NCBI RefSeq assembly: GCF_034702125.1
Contig: NC_085873.1
Span: forward strand, 44,873,472-44,937,471
Direction: 5' to 3'
Length of the DNA: 64,000 bases
From: Engraulis encrasicolus
Taxonomy: Eukaryota; Chordata; Actinopteri; Clupeiformes; Engraulidae
The notes below the pieces were generated by a model. It worked only from the letters and a program-made list of their open reading frames with translations. It ran no database searches and was not told the DNA's origin. Below, one piece after another: positions 21,727-33,384 of this stretch; position 1 is the stretch's first letter; every line of letters begins with the position of its first letter. Both the position numbers and the translations under genes were made by a program.

Positions 21727-23916
21727 GTTCCGTGCAATGCTCCCGTGTCGACATCAATTCATTATAAACAATACAGTATTTATGTTATAGTCTCAAACCA
21801 TAATCAAGAGCAATCAAAGAAGGCAACCTGGAGCCCTGGCCCGGCCAAGCCTAGATGCATGTAATGTTTGTTTATGCCTATTTGCCAACGAGTATGTACA
21901 ACTCTGTGTTCTTGACCTTTAGATGGCACTTACAGTCCGTTGATGGATAAACTGACAAAGAAACAAAAATTACTCACTGCACAGCTGAATAGGTGAACAG
22001 CCATACGCACACATTGACTGTGTGTGTTGAGAAATATATGATGGGGTGTAAAAACAACAACAGCCATAACCGAAATGGATGGACTGGGAAAGTATGTGTT
22101 GGTGAGGGAGAGAAGTGTTCAAATTAATAGTTAGATAGATTCATTGTGTATTTGGTTATTTGTTTCTTTATTTTTCATTAAGTTTTCCAGTCTCTCTCTC
22201 TCTCTTTCCCTATATCTCTCTTTGTCTCCCTCCATCTCCCTCTGCCACCCTCTCTGAATATATCCTACTGATTTGTATTTTAAGTGAATTACAAGTCCAT
22301 TAAGGAATACATGAAATAATATTTCCAAGCAGAATTAGTATACAAAGTCCACCCAGTTTATTTTCCATGCAGTGTATTTGGGAAAATTCCGCAATCTTTA
22401 TTGATTCTACTGCATTCTTGTTTGGGAGCAGGGCGGCCTTCTTGTGATCTCACAAAGCTGAACAGAAATACACAAGGGTCTGGTGAGAGTCAGTCTAATC
22501 ACGATCTTGTCCACCCTTCCAGTCTTTTCTCATTCTCTACATCTTCCCCTCTCATGTTTTTCTCGTTTCACCTCCACCTCTCTGTATTATCTCTTTCCAT
22601 CCCTCCAGTCCTTTCTCTCGCTTCTCCCAGTCCCTCTTTGTCTTTCACCATGTTCACTGAGCACAGCCTTTGGAGTCAATACTCTCCGCCTGAAACCCCT
22701 TCACTCCCTTAAATAATTCACGAAGGGACCTTGAACCAGTAGAGAGATACGAGCAGTTTGGGGAAGCAAGTGTCTCTATGTTTATTTAACATTTTTCTTT
22801 TTACCTCAAGCTCATGCTCACCAACCTTTGGGACAACAGGTTGTACGCTCTATGATATTTTAGAAATGTTCTTGGATTGTGGCTGGCCTCGTTCCTTTGC
22901 ACTGTTGAATGTTTCATTCAATTTTCTCGTTCTAAATCAACAGGCAAAGTTTCCAGAAAATTCAACGACTGGACTTGCTGTTTTGAAAAGGAAAAGATTA
23001 ATAAATGAGTGAAATGCAGTACATTGCACAACATAACCCTCCGAGGTTGATGAATGCTGGACGAAGAGATTGCTGCAATTGTGGTAAATTACATATTTTC
23101 CATTAAAATATGTCTATTATGATTTTGAAGTATTTGCACGTATCCTCTGTCCTTTATATTTGTATTATATGAAACTAGCACTAGTCGGCATGGTTGTGAC
23201 AGGCACATGTAAGGTATGGCTAAAAAAAATTGTGCTTAGTAGTCAGTCAAAGCAAAATGAGGCACATACAAACATGGTTCTTATTCTGACTTTGCCCAAT
23301 CCAACCTGGTCCCCCCCGACCCCACCTCTGTCAGTATTTTTTTTATTTTTTTTTATTTTAAATAAAAATACCCTTGAAATTAGCAAAACCATGAGGGGGG
23401 TCCATGTTCTCCTGCTCTTTTCCCTACTTTTTCTGCCTTTATTTCAGTACAACTTCCTCCCTCTCTGTCTTTCATTCTCCAACTCTCCACTTGTTGTCTT
23501 CCTTGCCTCCTTTATTGTGTTATCACTCAAACGCCAGACCTTAATCTCAACCCCTACACCGTCTCTCTTGCTTTCCTGCTTTCTCTCGCTTTCTCTCTCT
23601 TCTCTCGCTTTCTCTCTCTCTCTCCTAAACTGCTGTCCAAGTGAGAGTGTGTGTTGTATGAGCAGCTTTTACAGCCTCTGTAATCCCAGCAGTGTTAGGG
23701 TCAAACTCACTCCCAGCACAGCCCACTTAGAGGCAAAAACAAACACATCTTCTCTCTCTATCACACACAAACAAAGGCACACAAACGCATGCACACACAC
23801 ATTCCCAACACAAACAGCCCACTTAAGGTGAAAGCAAACACAGTTTGAAGCTACTGCCGCTATCTGTTACACAGCTTTCGTGGAATGGAGCAATTCACTT
23901 GAAAGCACACCACTTT

Positions 23917-23958
<42 letters not shown>

Positions 23959-24480
23959 CTCATCACTTTGAGGGAGAGATCATACCAGATTTTTTTAAAC
24001 CACATGTGACTCTGTGTTGCCCTGATGAATTCTCTGATACCTACAGTACGATGTGGTCATGGTTTGCCAAACAAAATAAAAAAATAATAATTCCAAAGTG
24101 CTCTGATTTTTGGTGTGAACCCGTCAGTCACTTCCAGATTATGTTCTCTGTTGGCCTGAACAATGCGCAGAGAGAGAGAGAGAGAGAGTTCTGTGAAAAC
24201 GGCAAGGTAGTGGTGCAGTGTGTGTGTATATGCACACAAGCACACATTTGTTTGTTTTTAAGTAAATACAGGGCTCATTCATGCACTACATCAATGGCAT
24301 TAACAAATTTTCAATGGTCCCTTGGTCAATAAGGATACTAAATAGCAGGTCTTAGTGGTGCGCATGTGTGTGGGTGTGTGTGAGAGAGAGAGCGTGTGTG
24401 TGTATGTGTGTGGGGGGGGTGGGGGGTGGTGTACTTTTATGTAGCATTATACTTTTGTACATGTAGCATTATAGTTTTTA
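21727..24480. other. No gene seen; pyrimidine- and purine-rich simple sequence
   Basis: Contains CT-rich stretches (22180-22250, 22500-22640, 23400-23640), a T-rich stretch near 23330, (GA)n at 23919-23955 and 24170-24188, and GT/G runs at 24360-24425. The 223-codon frame at 23160-23831 is Leu/Ser-rich translation of this tract, without homology that I can see. Confidence 0.55.
23919..23955. repeat. (GA)n microsatellite
   Basis: About 18 uninterrupted AG units. Confidence 0.95.
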
Positions 24481-24489
24481 TCTCCTGTA

Positions 24490-24776
24490 TTTTATTTTAT
24501 TTATTTTTTTCTGAGCAATAGCTCTAGCTCAGAGTATGTGCAATATCTAGGTTTGTATATGTCTTTGGATGACTCAGGGCCAAACTGGAACGTTGGGTGT
24601 AACACTAACAATGGTCGTCTGTTACCTGTTTACATGTTTGTTTGTGCTTTGTGGTCTTAAGTCTGTCTATTGTGGTAATTTGATGTTAATTGTGAATCAC
24701 ACTTTCTCATGTCCATTCTGAATTTCTCTCCTGAAGAGACAATAAAGGATAATCTAATCTAATCTAATCTAATCTA
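24490..24776 (+). mobile_element. LINE 3' end with (AATCT)n tail
   Basis: Non-coding 3' UTR-like sequence ends TTCTCTCCTGAAGAGACAAT-AAAGGAT followed by five AATCT-type units. The design (hairpin CTCC..GAAGAG, AATAAA, pentamer tail) parallels the 3' end of the CR1/Rex1-like LINE at 36452-38190. 5' truncated. Confidence 0.6.
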
Positions 24777-25044
24777 AATACTCACAATGTGCTTTGAGGT
24801 CCTCTCTTTCTTGAGTGATTTTGTAGTGATAAAAGATCACTGAGCCTACAGTAATAGCCGAAATTCCTCCTGGAAGAAACACCCTCTCATATCCTCGTTA
24901 AGAACACATGAAAGGACAGTGGATTACAAATAAAGCATTTCAGGCATGTTTACTAACACACACTTGGATTTATTATTCAGATTTAAAAATGTTTACTTCT
25001 TAAGTAGGCCTATTGTTAAAACACAGACACATTAGAGGTCTTAC

Positions 25045-25420
25045 ACACCAGGGCGGTAAAGCGTCGCGGAGCGGCCGCATTTTTTACCGGCGTCTGTGAA
25101 AATACATTGAAACCTATCTGTCCTTTCACACCAACCGGTGGTAGTCGGGCGTCAGCGGCGTGGGAGCCGGCTCCGCGCCGCGCTGCATTTGGAAAATAGA
25201 ACTCGAGCGAGTGAAATATTTATCACGCCGGCAACCGGCGGTGTCTCATTCAAATGAATGGCAAAGTAGCACGCTAGCTTTAGCTGTGGGGAGGGTTTTG
25301 AACAGGACTGGCCGTGCATGCCGACGCTGTCAGTGTGAAAGGCAGAGAAAAACATGCCGGCCAAAACAGGCAGAAAGACCTCGTCCGTCCTGCGACCGTT
25401 CCGTTCCGCCTTGGTATGTT
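25045..25420. mobile_element. Candidate Harbinger-type MITE
   Basis: The left end ACCAGGGCGGTAAAGCG and the reverse complement of the right end (ACCAAGGCGGAACGG) are similar. GC-rich interior with CGCCG words. Target duplication not clear. Confidence 0.4.
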
Positions 25421-25423
25421 TTG

Positions 25424-25590
25424 GCCCTTACACTTAGCTGATGGTTTTATCCAAAGCGCCTTACAGATATTACAGGGTATTGGTTACAGTGCCTGGAGCA
25501 GTTTGGGGGTAGGTGCCTTGCTCAAGGGCACTTCAGCCATGGAGTGAGGAAGGGATAGGTAAGGGTGGGGATTGATCCTGCAAAACCTGT
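25424..25590 (+). repeat. Dispersed fish repeat fragment
   Basis: Contains the common teleost repeat words TTTTATCCAAAGCGCCTTAC, GGTGCCTTGCTCAAGGGCAC and a GGGATTGATCCTGCAAA box-B-like stretch. No boundaries or target duplication were identified. Confidence 0.5.
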
Positions 25591-25599
25591 GATCTACAG

Positions 25600-25931
25600 C
25601 AGTGGTTCTCAACTGGAACAGTCTTGGGACCCACCATTTTCCACTCTCATTCGGTCGCGACCCAATTTTTTTAGCGATACTCGAATGACTGTTTACACGC
25701 TACTATCTCGCATAAACATTCTGATTTTATCTATGACAACAGATGACACACGTTCAATCGCCTATCAATATAAAAGTTGAAAATTGTTACAGGAAAAGTT
25801 GGATGATTGTTTTTTTTTTATTTTAGCGAATCAATGAACTACGATTTTTTTTTACACCACGGCTCCGCGACCCACCCATGACCCCTCCGCGACCCACTTT
25901 TGGGTCCCGACCCACCAGTTGAGAATCACTG
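25600..25931. mobile_element. hAT-type MITE (CAGTGGTTCTCAA ends)
   Basis: Ends CAGTGGTTCTCAACTGG and CCAGTTGAGAATCACTG. Flanked by ATCTACAG at 25592-25599 and 25932-25939. Interior has GGGACCCACC and its complement near the two ends. Confidence 0.9.
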
Positions 25932-26293
25932 ATCTACAGTATAACTGCCTTGCATTACACTATGACTGCCCCGTATATACTGTATACGAAATATACAAAA
26001 GCTACAAAGTTTTTGTTTGCTGCTAATAGGATTAAACTTACTAAAGCGTATTAAACAGAAGAACAGCCACTGCTTTGACTTGCATAACAAAACTGTGGAA
26101 TTGCATTTATTTCAAGATCAGCAATATTAAAATGTACTGCAACAGAGGCTTTAGAAAAGGGGGGAAAATCCAAGCAGTGCTAGCTAGAAACACCACTCTC
26201 ATATATTTTTTTAAATTCTCATCATGGATATCAACATCGACATATGTATAACAAAGGCCTAAATTAATTATGAATGGGATACAGCGTCTTCAC

Positions 26294-26450
26294 CAGTGCT
26301 TAATTTGAGGGGGAGCTAGCTCCGGAACCTCAGATGAGAGCTCCAGAACCTTGGATGGATCCTCAGGGAAAGACATCACAGAACCCCCCTCGGGGGGGAG
26401 CCACCCATCCTCTAGGCTCCGGGACCTCCCGCTTGACAAATTAAGCACTG
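26294..26450. mobile_element. hAT-type MITE (CAGTGCTTAATTTG ends)
   Basis: Ends CAGTGCTTAATTTG and CAAATTAAGCACTG. Flanked by GTCTTCAC at 26286-26293 and 26451-26458. Only 157 bp. Confidence 0.9.
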
Positions 26451-27855
26451 GTCTTCACTCTCATTTTTACACTGACTATGTAAACACAGTGATGTGCAAC
26501 CAAACAGTGTCATCCAATTTCGATATCCAAATGAATAAGCAACAACATAATGGGAAACTAATCCCAAGAGAAAGGCAAATGTGTAAAATCATGTGAAATT
26601 GTCCATGCATGGGGAAATTGGGCTCAGTGAAATGGCAACACAGAGATGGGTAAATGAGGAAAAGGAAATAATAGATTAAAAAATGAAAAAAAAGCCACAT
26701 TTTATAATCATAATGAATAGGCAGTTTGTGTTATGAATTAGAGTGGGCCAAACTCTGACAGCTCTGTATAATCAAGTAGCCAATCATGAATCCGCTGCAA
26801 GTCCAGCAATCGGGGCAGTGGTAGCTTAGGTGGTAGAGGAGCCGTTTGGCAACCCAAAGGTTGCAGGTTCAAGCCCCGCTCGGCCTGACTCCATCGTTGT
26901 GTCCTTGAGCAAGATACTTGAGCCAAGTTGCTCCTGGTGGCAGGGTGATACCCTGCGTGGCAGGCACGGCCACCGGTGTGTGAATGGGTGAATGTGAGGC
27001 ATACAATGTGTGGCTGCAGCCATAAAGGCTGGCAGGATTTTTCTTTTTGCACATTTCATGTTTGCACAAATAAAGATGTTTTGTTTATGTTTTGTATTTG
27101 AAAATATTGCACATTTTGTATGACGATTATGACTATTAAAATTATGTTTTATTATGGAGAAAGATTGTACATTAAATGTGAAATGCACTCAAACTCCCAC
27201 GATGCATTGTAGATGATGATGTCACTTACTCTTCAAAGTTAATGAATGAAGGCTACTACTAGCGTTGATGTTTTGGCATGGAGAAAGGGTAGCGTTTGTT
27301 TTGAGCTCCCGCAACTTTCACTTTCACTCAAACTTCAAGTGTATCTGAAGCTCAAGGCTTCATCAAGTTTACTGTAAGCTGAAAGTTTGAAGTCAACATT
27401 TTCTAGTGATGGCGAAATGAGGCTTCCTGAACCAATGAGGCTTTCATGCAAAAAGGTTCGAGCTTTCGAAGCCTTTCTCGAAGCCTCAGTTCTCACTGGC
27501 GCCATCTGGTGTGCAATGAATTGGCACCGCAGGCATTGGATTTAATTTTAACTTTTTTTCTCGCGTCTTATTTGTATCCGTTCTGTTTCAATAAATGTGA
27601 TGGTGTGTGTGTATGGAATTAATTACTCGTGATTGTGGGACACTAAAAGGTTAACGCTGACCCTGTGTTATCGTGGAAGTGAGAGAGCATCATTGTGTGG
27701 AGGTCGGCGCGCAACTGGGAGTGATCGGCCATAAACGCAACACAATAAGCAGCCAATTAAAATAACCAGAAAGAAATATTAGCCTACTATAATTCACATT
27801 ATATGAATTAAATGTAATTCAAGGGGTACCAACAAATATCAGTTATCCACTACTT

Positions 27856-27910
27856 ATATTCGAACTCACAATTATTAAGGTAGCACTCTGTCGCCTTCAC
27901 CACTATACCA
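27856..27910 (-). other. tRNA-like module 1 (A and B boxes)
   Basis: On the minus strand TGGTATAGTGG fits the polymerase III A box (27900-27910), and AGTTCGAATAT (27856-27866) resembles the B box, 44 bases apart. Stems are imperfect, so it is not called as a functional tRNA gene. Confidence 0.5.
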
Positions 27911-28012
27911 GCCTGGCAGATGATGTCATGGTTTACTTGGTCAACTTTATTAGAAAGCTACCCTGCGAAATCAAGAACTAGTTGGATTATCATCATCATG
28001 TCGCTACTACAG

Positions 28013-28067
28013 GGATTTGATCTGATGATCTTGAGAACCCAGGTCGGACACTTTAACCACTGCGCTA
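28013..28067 (-). other. tRNA-like module 2 (A and B boxes)
   Basis: On the minus strand TAGCGCAGTGG (28057-28067) fits the A box, and AGATCAAATCC (28013-28023) resembles the B box, with the same 44-base spacing as module 1. CCGACCTGGGTTCTCAAG lies between, like an anticodon-arm remnant. Confidence 0.5.
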
Positions 28068-28935
28068 GCCGCTTGACTCTGTACGATCCAGCTGAGTTTC
28101 CTTCTTGTAGTCAACATGAATCAGCTGGTAAACTCGCACAAAACCTATAATAAATAAAATAGGTCTGCTCTCTTATTTAGCTGTAGGCCTAGTTTAGTAT
28201 TAATGATTGCTGACAGAACTGCTGTCTCGTTTATGGTTGCTTAGCGGTAGAACTAAAACAATTTCCCACCTCGTCTTCGGAAGCGTCTCACTTTGAAAAA
28301 CTACTTCAAAAGGGAATTGGAGGTGCATAGATCATTTTGACATTTGGGTCAATCTACGGCATGAGCTGAATTTATTGCAGAGTGGAACCAAATCAAAGTC
28401 ACTAGCCTACATATCCAGTCTCAACACACACACAACAAATCTTGAAAACTTGAGAAGTGCTCCGAGGCGCAGAAAGCTCGTTTGGGTAGCGGCGCGCAAT
28501 GAAACCTCCACACGCCTCGCAAAATGTGAAGCCTCATCTGGCATTGTCACGTGGTTTTTACGTTGCGGACACAAGCCTCGAAGCAAGGCTTCATATGTTA
28601 CGCCCACTTTTGCTCGAAGCAGGCTTCGAAGCCTCGCTTCAAGTTCCCCATCACTAACATTTTCCTCTTGGTCTATAACCCGGCAAAGTGGTATGTTGTA
28701 TTTTATTTTATCTTCTATTTTTATAACATTGGAGTCTGTGTGTGTGTTTATGGATATATGAGTAATGTTGTTATGTGTTTGTGTCAGTTCTACGGTGTAC
28801 AATAAAGAAACACATCAGTACGAGAACCTGGCCTTGGCGTTAATAACGAGGGGAGAAACACAATGTAAAGCGCTTTGAGTGCTCGAAGGAGTGGAAAGGT
28901 ACTATATAAATGCAGTCCATTTACCATTTTACCAT

Positions 28936-29100
28936 CAGAGTTGTGTATGTCAGAGGTCAAATTTTAGAGGTTCGCCTTGCAAATGTTGGGGCCGATACTA
29001 CATGTACTTGTATCTTCAGAAACAGTTAACAGTACATTTTAACACATATTGTGTTATGTGGACATTCTGTGCGATCCTTCTCAGCATCACGTCAATAACA
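28936..29100. other. No gene seen
   Basis: Short unique-looking sequence between the SINE tail and the pseudogene. Confidence 0.4.
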
Positions 29101-30585
29101 TGCCGTCTATCTGGCATATGTCACAGACCAGAGATGGAGTCAAGCACTTTTGGATGCCATCACCCAGACCCGTCAACCTTACCTCCTCACGGTTGGAACG
29201 ACTAGGGCCAATATCCACAGATTCTTCATTGTCATCGACAAGATTGCCATACCATGCCGTGCCACAACATCACTTGGGGCCTTTGATGACCTATTCAAAG
29301 CGCACTTTGTCTTTGGAACAGAGTTCAGCGAGTGCATTGGTAACATGTACACCTTCATTCAGACCACCATTTTCAACATAGACGTCGGACTATTCAAAGA
29401 AAACCCTCTTGTAATTGAGCTTCGATCGACAGACGTTTTTACCCCAGATATGATTTGTTTCATTTGCAAGAGCCGTCATTCTGACGCAAATGGTTTGGTG
29501 AGGCTTTTAAAATGAATGCATGGTCTATGTCCTGGAAGAACTCTGAGGTTGAAATGTGGTATGAGCGCACATGTTTCTGGAACTTTCCCTGGATTTCGTA
29601 AACATATTAAAAGAGTGCATGAGCAAAGATCTCCTATTGTTGAGATTTCTGAAGCTACTAACCCTTTTCAATGCAGTCATGACCTGTGAGTAAATGCAGT
29701 GGTTCCTGTTAGTTCATCTGATTTAGTTGTCCCATGTTCGAGTTCATCTTTGAAAACTGGAGAGTATGTAAACAATATGTGCTCTTCTGTTGTGGCAGAG
29801 CTTCAATCGGCTGGTATTAGTTAAACAAATGTCCACAACCTTATTTGTTCTTTAGAGGAAGTTCCCAATGGGATACAGGATCAGATCAAAGAAACTGTGT
29901 TAAGCTGTTTAAGTGATGCTAAAACTGTTGAGAAAGTTGAACAATCATTGAATCATCTTGACAATCCATTTACTCCTCTAAATTCTGAGAAGTATTTATC
30001 TAAGAAATGCAGTGTAGTTGCTCCGTGAAAGAAAGTGATTGGTTCCCGATTTGACAACAGATGGCACAAGGGAACTGCCACATGTGATCAAGTTCTTGTT
30101 CGTGATACATTAGCTTAGTTCTGATTTTGCTTACACTCGAATCAGTTCTGAAACAGTCCGGTCCAGTGTCACTTCCATGTCCACATCCGTACAATAATGA
30201 ATTCCAAATCTTTATGCCGACTTAAGAGATGGAGCATATTTCAAGGAACGTCCTTTTTTATTATTATTATTTTTTTTTACAAAAGACAAGCAATCTCTTT
30301 AGATCCAATTATTCTATGATGATTTTGAACCCTTCAATGGTTTAGGATTTAAAAGAAAAAAAATGCTCGCGTAAAATTGGTGCGATTTACTTCACCTTGA
30401 GGAACTTCCCACCAAAGTTCAATTCCTCCCTTGTGTATATTCATTTGTGTATGCTTTTCCATACCCAGGATATTAAGAAATATGTTTTCACAACCATTCT
30501 TGAGCCTCTTGTAACTGATCTGGAGGTTTTAGAAATGGATAGGATTGCAGACTTGAGTGCATTAAGGGGAGCATTATTCAGATAA
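29101..30585 (+). pseudogene. Decayed member of an unnamed fish repeat gene family (zinc-finger N-terminus)
   Basis: 29150-29440 encodes a block (TSLGAFDDLFKAHFVFG, MYTFIQTTIFNIDVG, VIELR) that I associate with the C-terminal end of a large fish family of uncharacterised proteins. Immediately after, 29451 onward encodes the N-terminal zinc-finger-like part (MICFICKSRH, GLVRLLK, then after a stop GLCPGRTLRLKC and FRKHIKRVHE). The middle follows with several stops and shifts: NLICSLEEVPNGIQDQIKETV, LNHLDNPFTPLNSEKYLSK, GSRFDNRWHKGT, LFYDDFEPFNGLG, and finally NFPPKFNSSLVYIHLCMLF and ILEPLVTDLEVLE. All on +, with no single long frame, so it cannot make a protein. Function of the family is unknown to me; copy number suggests a mobile origin. 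Confidence 0.5.
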
Positions 30586-30599
30586 CCTAGACCTACACA

Positions 30600-31350
30600 G
30601 CTTCTTTGGTTATGTTGAGTCATTTAGTGCCTAATATTGCTGCCGTTTTTGTCTAACAGAGAGAGACGAATGTCAGAATGTATTCTCTGAAGACCACCCA
30701 AACATGTGCTTAAGAACCAAAGAAATATATTCACAACGTTGCCAGCTCTTACAGACATCCCCTGATTAGTCTCATGTATATAGTGTGAAAGGACAACTAA
30801 ACTCTCTAAAATATTGCTGTTGATATTATGCACAACATTTTGGAAGGTGTAGTACAATATGAAGTGAAGCTTGTTCTGAAATAACAAAACACACAGACTA
30901 ACCCACATGCATAAACACACGCACGCACACATACCAGCATACAAGCAGGCATATATTATGTAGGCCTATACAGAAATATATCCATGCGTGTGTGCATGTT
31001 TGAGAGACAGACGGCGACAGACACAGACATTGAGATATTGCTTCTGTTTTGAAGCTTCTGCTACAACCTTTTAATTCTTTCTTACCCCCTTCCCTTTACT
31101 GTTTTCCTCTTTGCTCTGTTGTTTCCTCTTTCTTGTTCTCTGTTTTCTTCCCCCTGTCTAGAAGCTGCCAACTCACCAACATTACTCTGCCAATTTATTT
31201 ATTAATATTCATTTATTAAATGCTTAACAAAAACTATGTTACTGTCACAGCAAAGACTTAGCACACCACAACACAGTTAGACTCTGTCCGCTGTGCTTGT
31301 TTCCTAATTAAGAAAAACAACAACACACAGGACAAAAAAATAAAACGTAA
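30600..31350. other. No gene seen
   Basis: AT-rich sequence with a short CA patch near 30920 and pyrimidine-rich patch near 31080-31160. Confidence 0.5.
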
Positions 31351-31354
31351 AGAA

Positions 31355-31561
31355 GTGATGACAGTTTTCAAAAGTTGCTATTTAATCATCATCTTGCTGG
31401 CTTTGCTCTGCTTGGGAGCTGTCAGAGGATCTTGCACTTGTTATGGTGGTAAAAATAAGGAGGAGCTTGGATGTTGGGGAACAAAAACAAGTCAGTGTTT
31501 TAGCAATGTGGTGTTGACATTTGGAAATGTTTTTGTGAACATGCAGAGGAATGTATCATGA
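31355..31561 (+). CDS. Candidate small secreted Cys-containing peptide (weak)
   Basis: 68 residues. The first 25 look like a signal peptide (MMTVFKSCYLIIILLALLCLG), followed by CTCYGG, GCWG and QCF. A GGTAAAA within codons 34-36 could be a splice donor, so this may be a first exon only. No family recognised; it may be chance. Confidence 0.2.
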   Translation: MMTVFKSCYLIIILLALLCLGAVRGSCTCYGGKNKEELGCWGTKTSQCFSNVVLTFGNVFVNMQRNVS

Positions 31562-31909
31562 ATTCATTCATGGTTAGTGGATTTCCTTATCGATCATCTT
31601 AAGATTCACAGAAGACTTTCTGTGTAAACATACAAGACACAAGATACATGGTCCGTATTCTGAAGTGAAACATACCTGATCTAACAATTACGTGACAAAA
31701 ACAGTTTGAAGACAGCAATATAGTCAATGCAGGCATTCATTTCATCCTCAAAGTGATGGTATGCTTTCCTGGTCAACCAGTAGCCTGTAATTAACAGGCT
31801 ACTGGCACACTGCCCTTTCACGCCTCTCCGCAGGCGTGGTTTAGTCAAAAGATGCTTGCACGTGGTTGGAGCAACCTCATATGAATGACATGACACTTCG
31901 ACCACTCAC

Positions 31910-32062
31910 GTTGAAGCTTTGTGACGTAGGACGTGTCGTAAGAAATTCTTCCAAAACCATTCTCTGCTCGTCCTTTAGAAAATCAACTTGAGGTATTTTG
32001 GATAACACCGCTGAAATTGCTGCTTCCATCCCGACGCATGATAACTCCTCGCACGCCGCCAT
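31910..32062 (-). pseudogene. RecQ-type helicase-like N-terminal exon
   Basis: About 51 codons from an ATG, containing AAISAVLSKIPQVDFLKDEQ and RMVLEEFL, then a strong donor (AAC/GTGAGT at 31904-31910). This is the segment that precedes the ATP-binding loop in a group of RecQ-like helicases frequent in fish genomes. In family members the following codons give the LPTGFGKS loop; none is seen downstream on the minus strand before the sequence changes. So the fragment is a 5' exon without its gene, or the remaining exons lie far away. Confidence 0.4.
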
Positions 32063-33277
32063 TACTGTTGTGATTCAGGGAGGGGGCGGGCACAGCCGAA
32101 CTACCCTGGGGGAGGGTGTTGCGTTCGATAAACGTCATACCCACTGAAATCCCTCCCTACGATCCTGATTCGTCGTGCTGCCCCGGTTATTTCGAAAACG
32201 GAGGAGGAGAGCGAATCACAGGTGTACCAGAAGGTTTGTGTAGCCCAGCCCCCTGGGCGTCAACACATAGCTTCTGGTTCACCAGGAAAATGGTATGCTA
32301 CTAATGACTTGAAAACATGGTCGCTATTCTTAAAGTCAAACACACCAGACCTCCTGATAGTAGTGGTAGCTGGACTAATTCTGGGCTTAACTATTACACA
32401 GTGCACCTCTAAGGACAATCCTGGCTATCTACTATACATTCAGTGTTTGGGTCACTTGTGTATGACCCAAAGATTTTATTTCATATGGCTCAGAGAGTAT
32501 TTCGCTATGTATTCTTGTCACATTTGTTGGGAAAATGTCAGATCTGTGAAGGCACGTTTTGCATTGCAGATTGCACCAAAAATGATCCACAAATGGTTTT
32601 CAAATGTGTTGATACAAGCTGTAGACAGCTGTGTTCAGGCTATGCTGTTTTAATGTAACACCTCTTTCGCCATCACCATTAAAATGTACTGTCTCACTTT
32701 GTGACCACCAGTGCGGGAGAACCCGGGTGTCCGGGTTGGAGTCTGAGCAGGGCAACTCTACCTCACTCCACTATTATCGTCTTTAAATAAAATTGTCTTT
32801 TTTTAGGCTCATAATTAGGGTCATCCTGCTTTTCTGCTGACATCGTCATGCTCAGCATTGACCAAGTCATTGTCAATGTCCATATATCCTCCTTCACCTC
32901 GTCAATGGGCCTAATGTTTTGCAGTTATTTCTGCTTCAGTATCCATTACCCAGTGGAGTTCCTCCAAATAAAAACTTGCTCTCTTTTTATAACGAAAACA
33001 CAAGTCATTTGAAATCCCATCTGAGATTTTTCTGTTTCGTTCATAAAGATGTTTCTTCTCCATCAACCCTGAGAGAGACACCAAGGTAGAGTCAGACGAG
33101 AAGAGGGTTAAGCAGGGCTTCAGATTAGCCCAGAGAAACTAACAATACTCATTGGTCATTTAAACTATTTAAATAGCTCTCTGTAACAAACAAAGGGTCG
33201 CCCCCCTCAAAAATAGTTGGCTTTTTTTTAAACCGACGGGAAACTACCATTTGCCTGAAACATGGGTCTGACTGAAG

Positions 33278-33280
<3 letters not shown>
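32063..33280. other. No supported gene
   Basis: A 71-codon + frame at 32443-32658 ends in a cysteine-rich stretch (CQICEGTFCIADC, CVDTSCRQLC) that I cannot place. The rest is unremarkable. Confidence 0.35.
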
Positions 33281-33281
<1 letters not shown>

Positions 33282-33365
<84 letters not shown>

Positions 33366-33384
33366 ACTCACACACACACACACC
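33282..33384. repeat. (CT)n microsatellite with (CA)n end
   Basis: Long CT run with few interruptions, passing into CACACA at 33369-33384. A second (CT)n is at 34608-34645. Confidence 0.95.

Larger units (their letters stand above)
27404..28656. mobile_element. 1.25-kb hAT-type element with two tRNA-like modules
   Basis: Ends TAGTGATGGCGAAATGAGGC and, reverse complemented, TAGTGATGGGGAACTTGAAG. Flanked by ACATTTTC at 27396-27403 and 28657-28664. GGCTTCGAAGCCT-type palindromes occur near both ends. No transposase frame. Two tRNA-like stretches lie on the minus strand in its middle. Confidence 0.8.
27009..28860 (+). mobile_element. Solo LTR inserted in the SINE, itself split by a hAT element
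   Basis: Begins TGTGGCTGCAG and ends GAGAAACA, so has TG...CA termini. Flanked by CAATG on both sides (27004-27008 and 28861-28865). Without the nested hAT-type element it would be about 590 bp. An AATAAA lies near 28800, in the right place for an LTR polyadenylation signal on +. No internal retroviral sequence adjoins, so this is probably a recombined solo LTR. Confidence 0.7.
26813..28935 (+). mobile_element. tRNA-derived SINE, split by a solo LTR
   Basis: The head (26813-26890) is tRNA-like: box-A-like TAGCTTAGGTGGTAGAG and box B GGTTCAAGCCC. The body continues to GTGTGAATGGGTGAATGTGAGGC (to about 27008). The missing tail resumes at 28861-28935 with TGTAAAGCGCTTTGAGTG and ACTATATAAATGCAGTCCATTT. 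The CAATG at the break is duplicated, so the SINE was whole before the LTR entered. Confidence 0.8.

Noticed and set aside
23160..23831. 223-codon Leu/Ser-rich frame
   Set aside because: Composition follows CT-rich simple sequence; no conserved motif.
26813..26890. A true tRNA gene
   Set aside because: Head of a SINE: A and B boxes present but followed by SINE body and lacking a clean cloverleaf.
28375..28805. Frames of 84-131 codons
   Set aside because: They span the hAT-type element end and LTR boundary in both orientations.
32222..32658. 143- and 71-codon frames, the second with a cysteine-rich end
   Set aside because: I could not tie the Cys pattern to any family, and there is no splice or start context. 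Kept only as a note.
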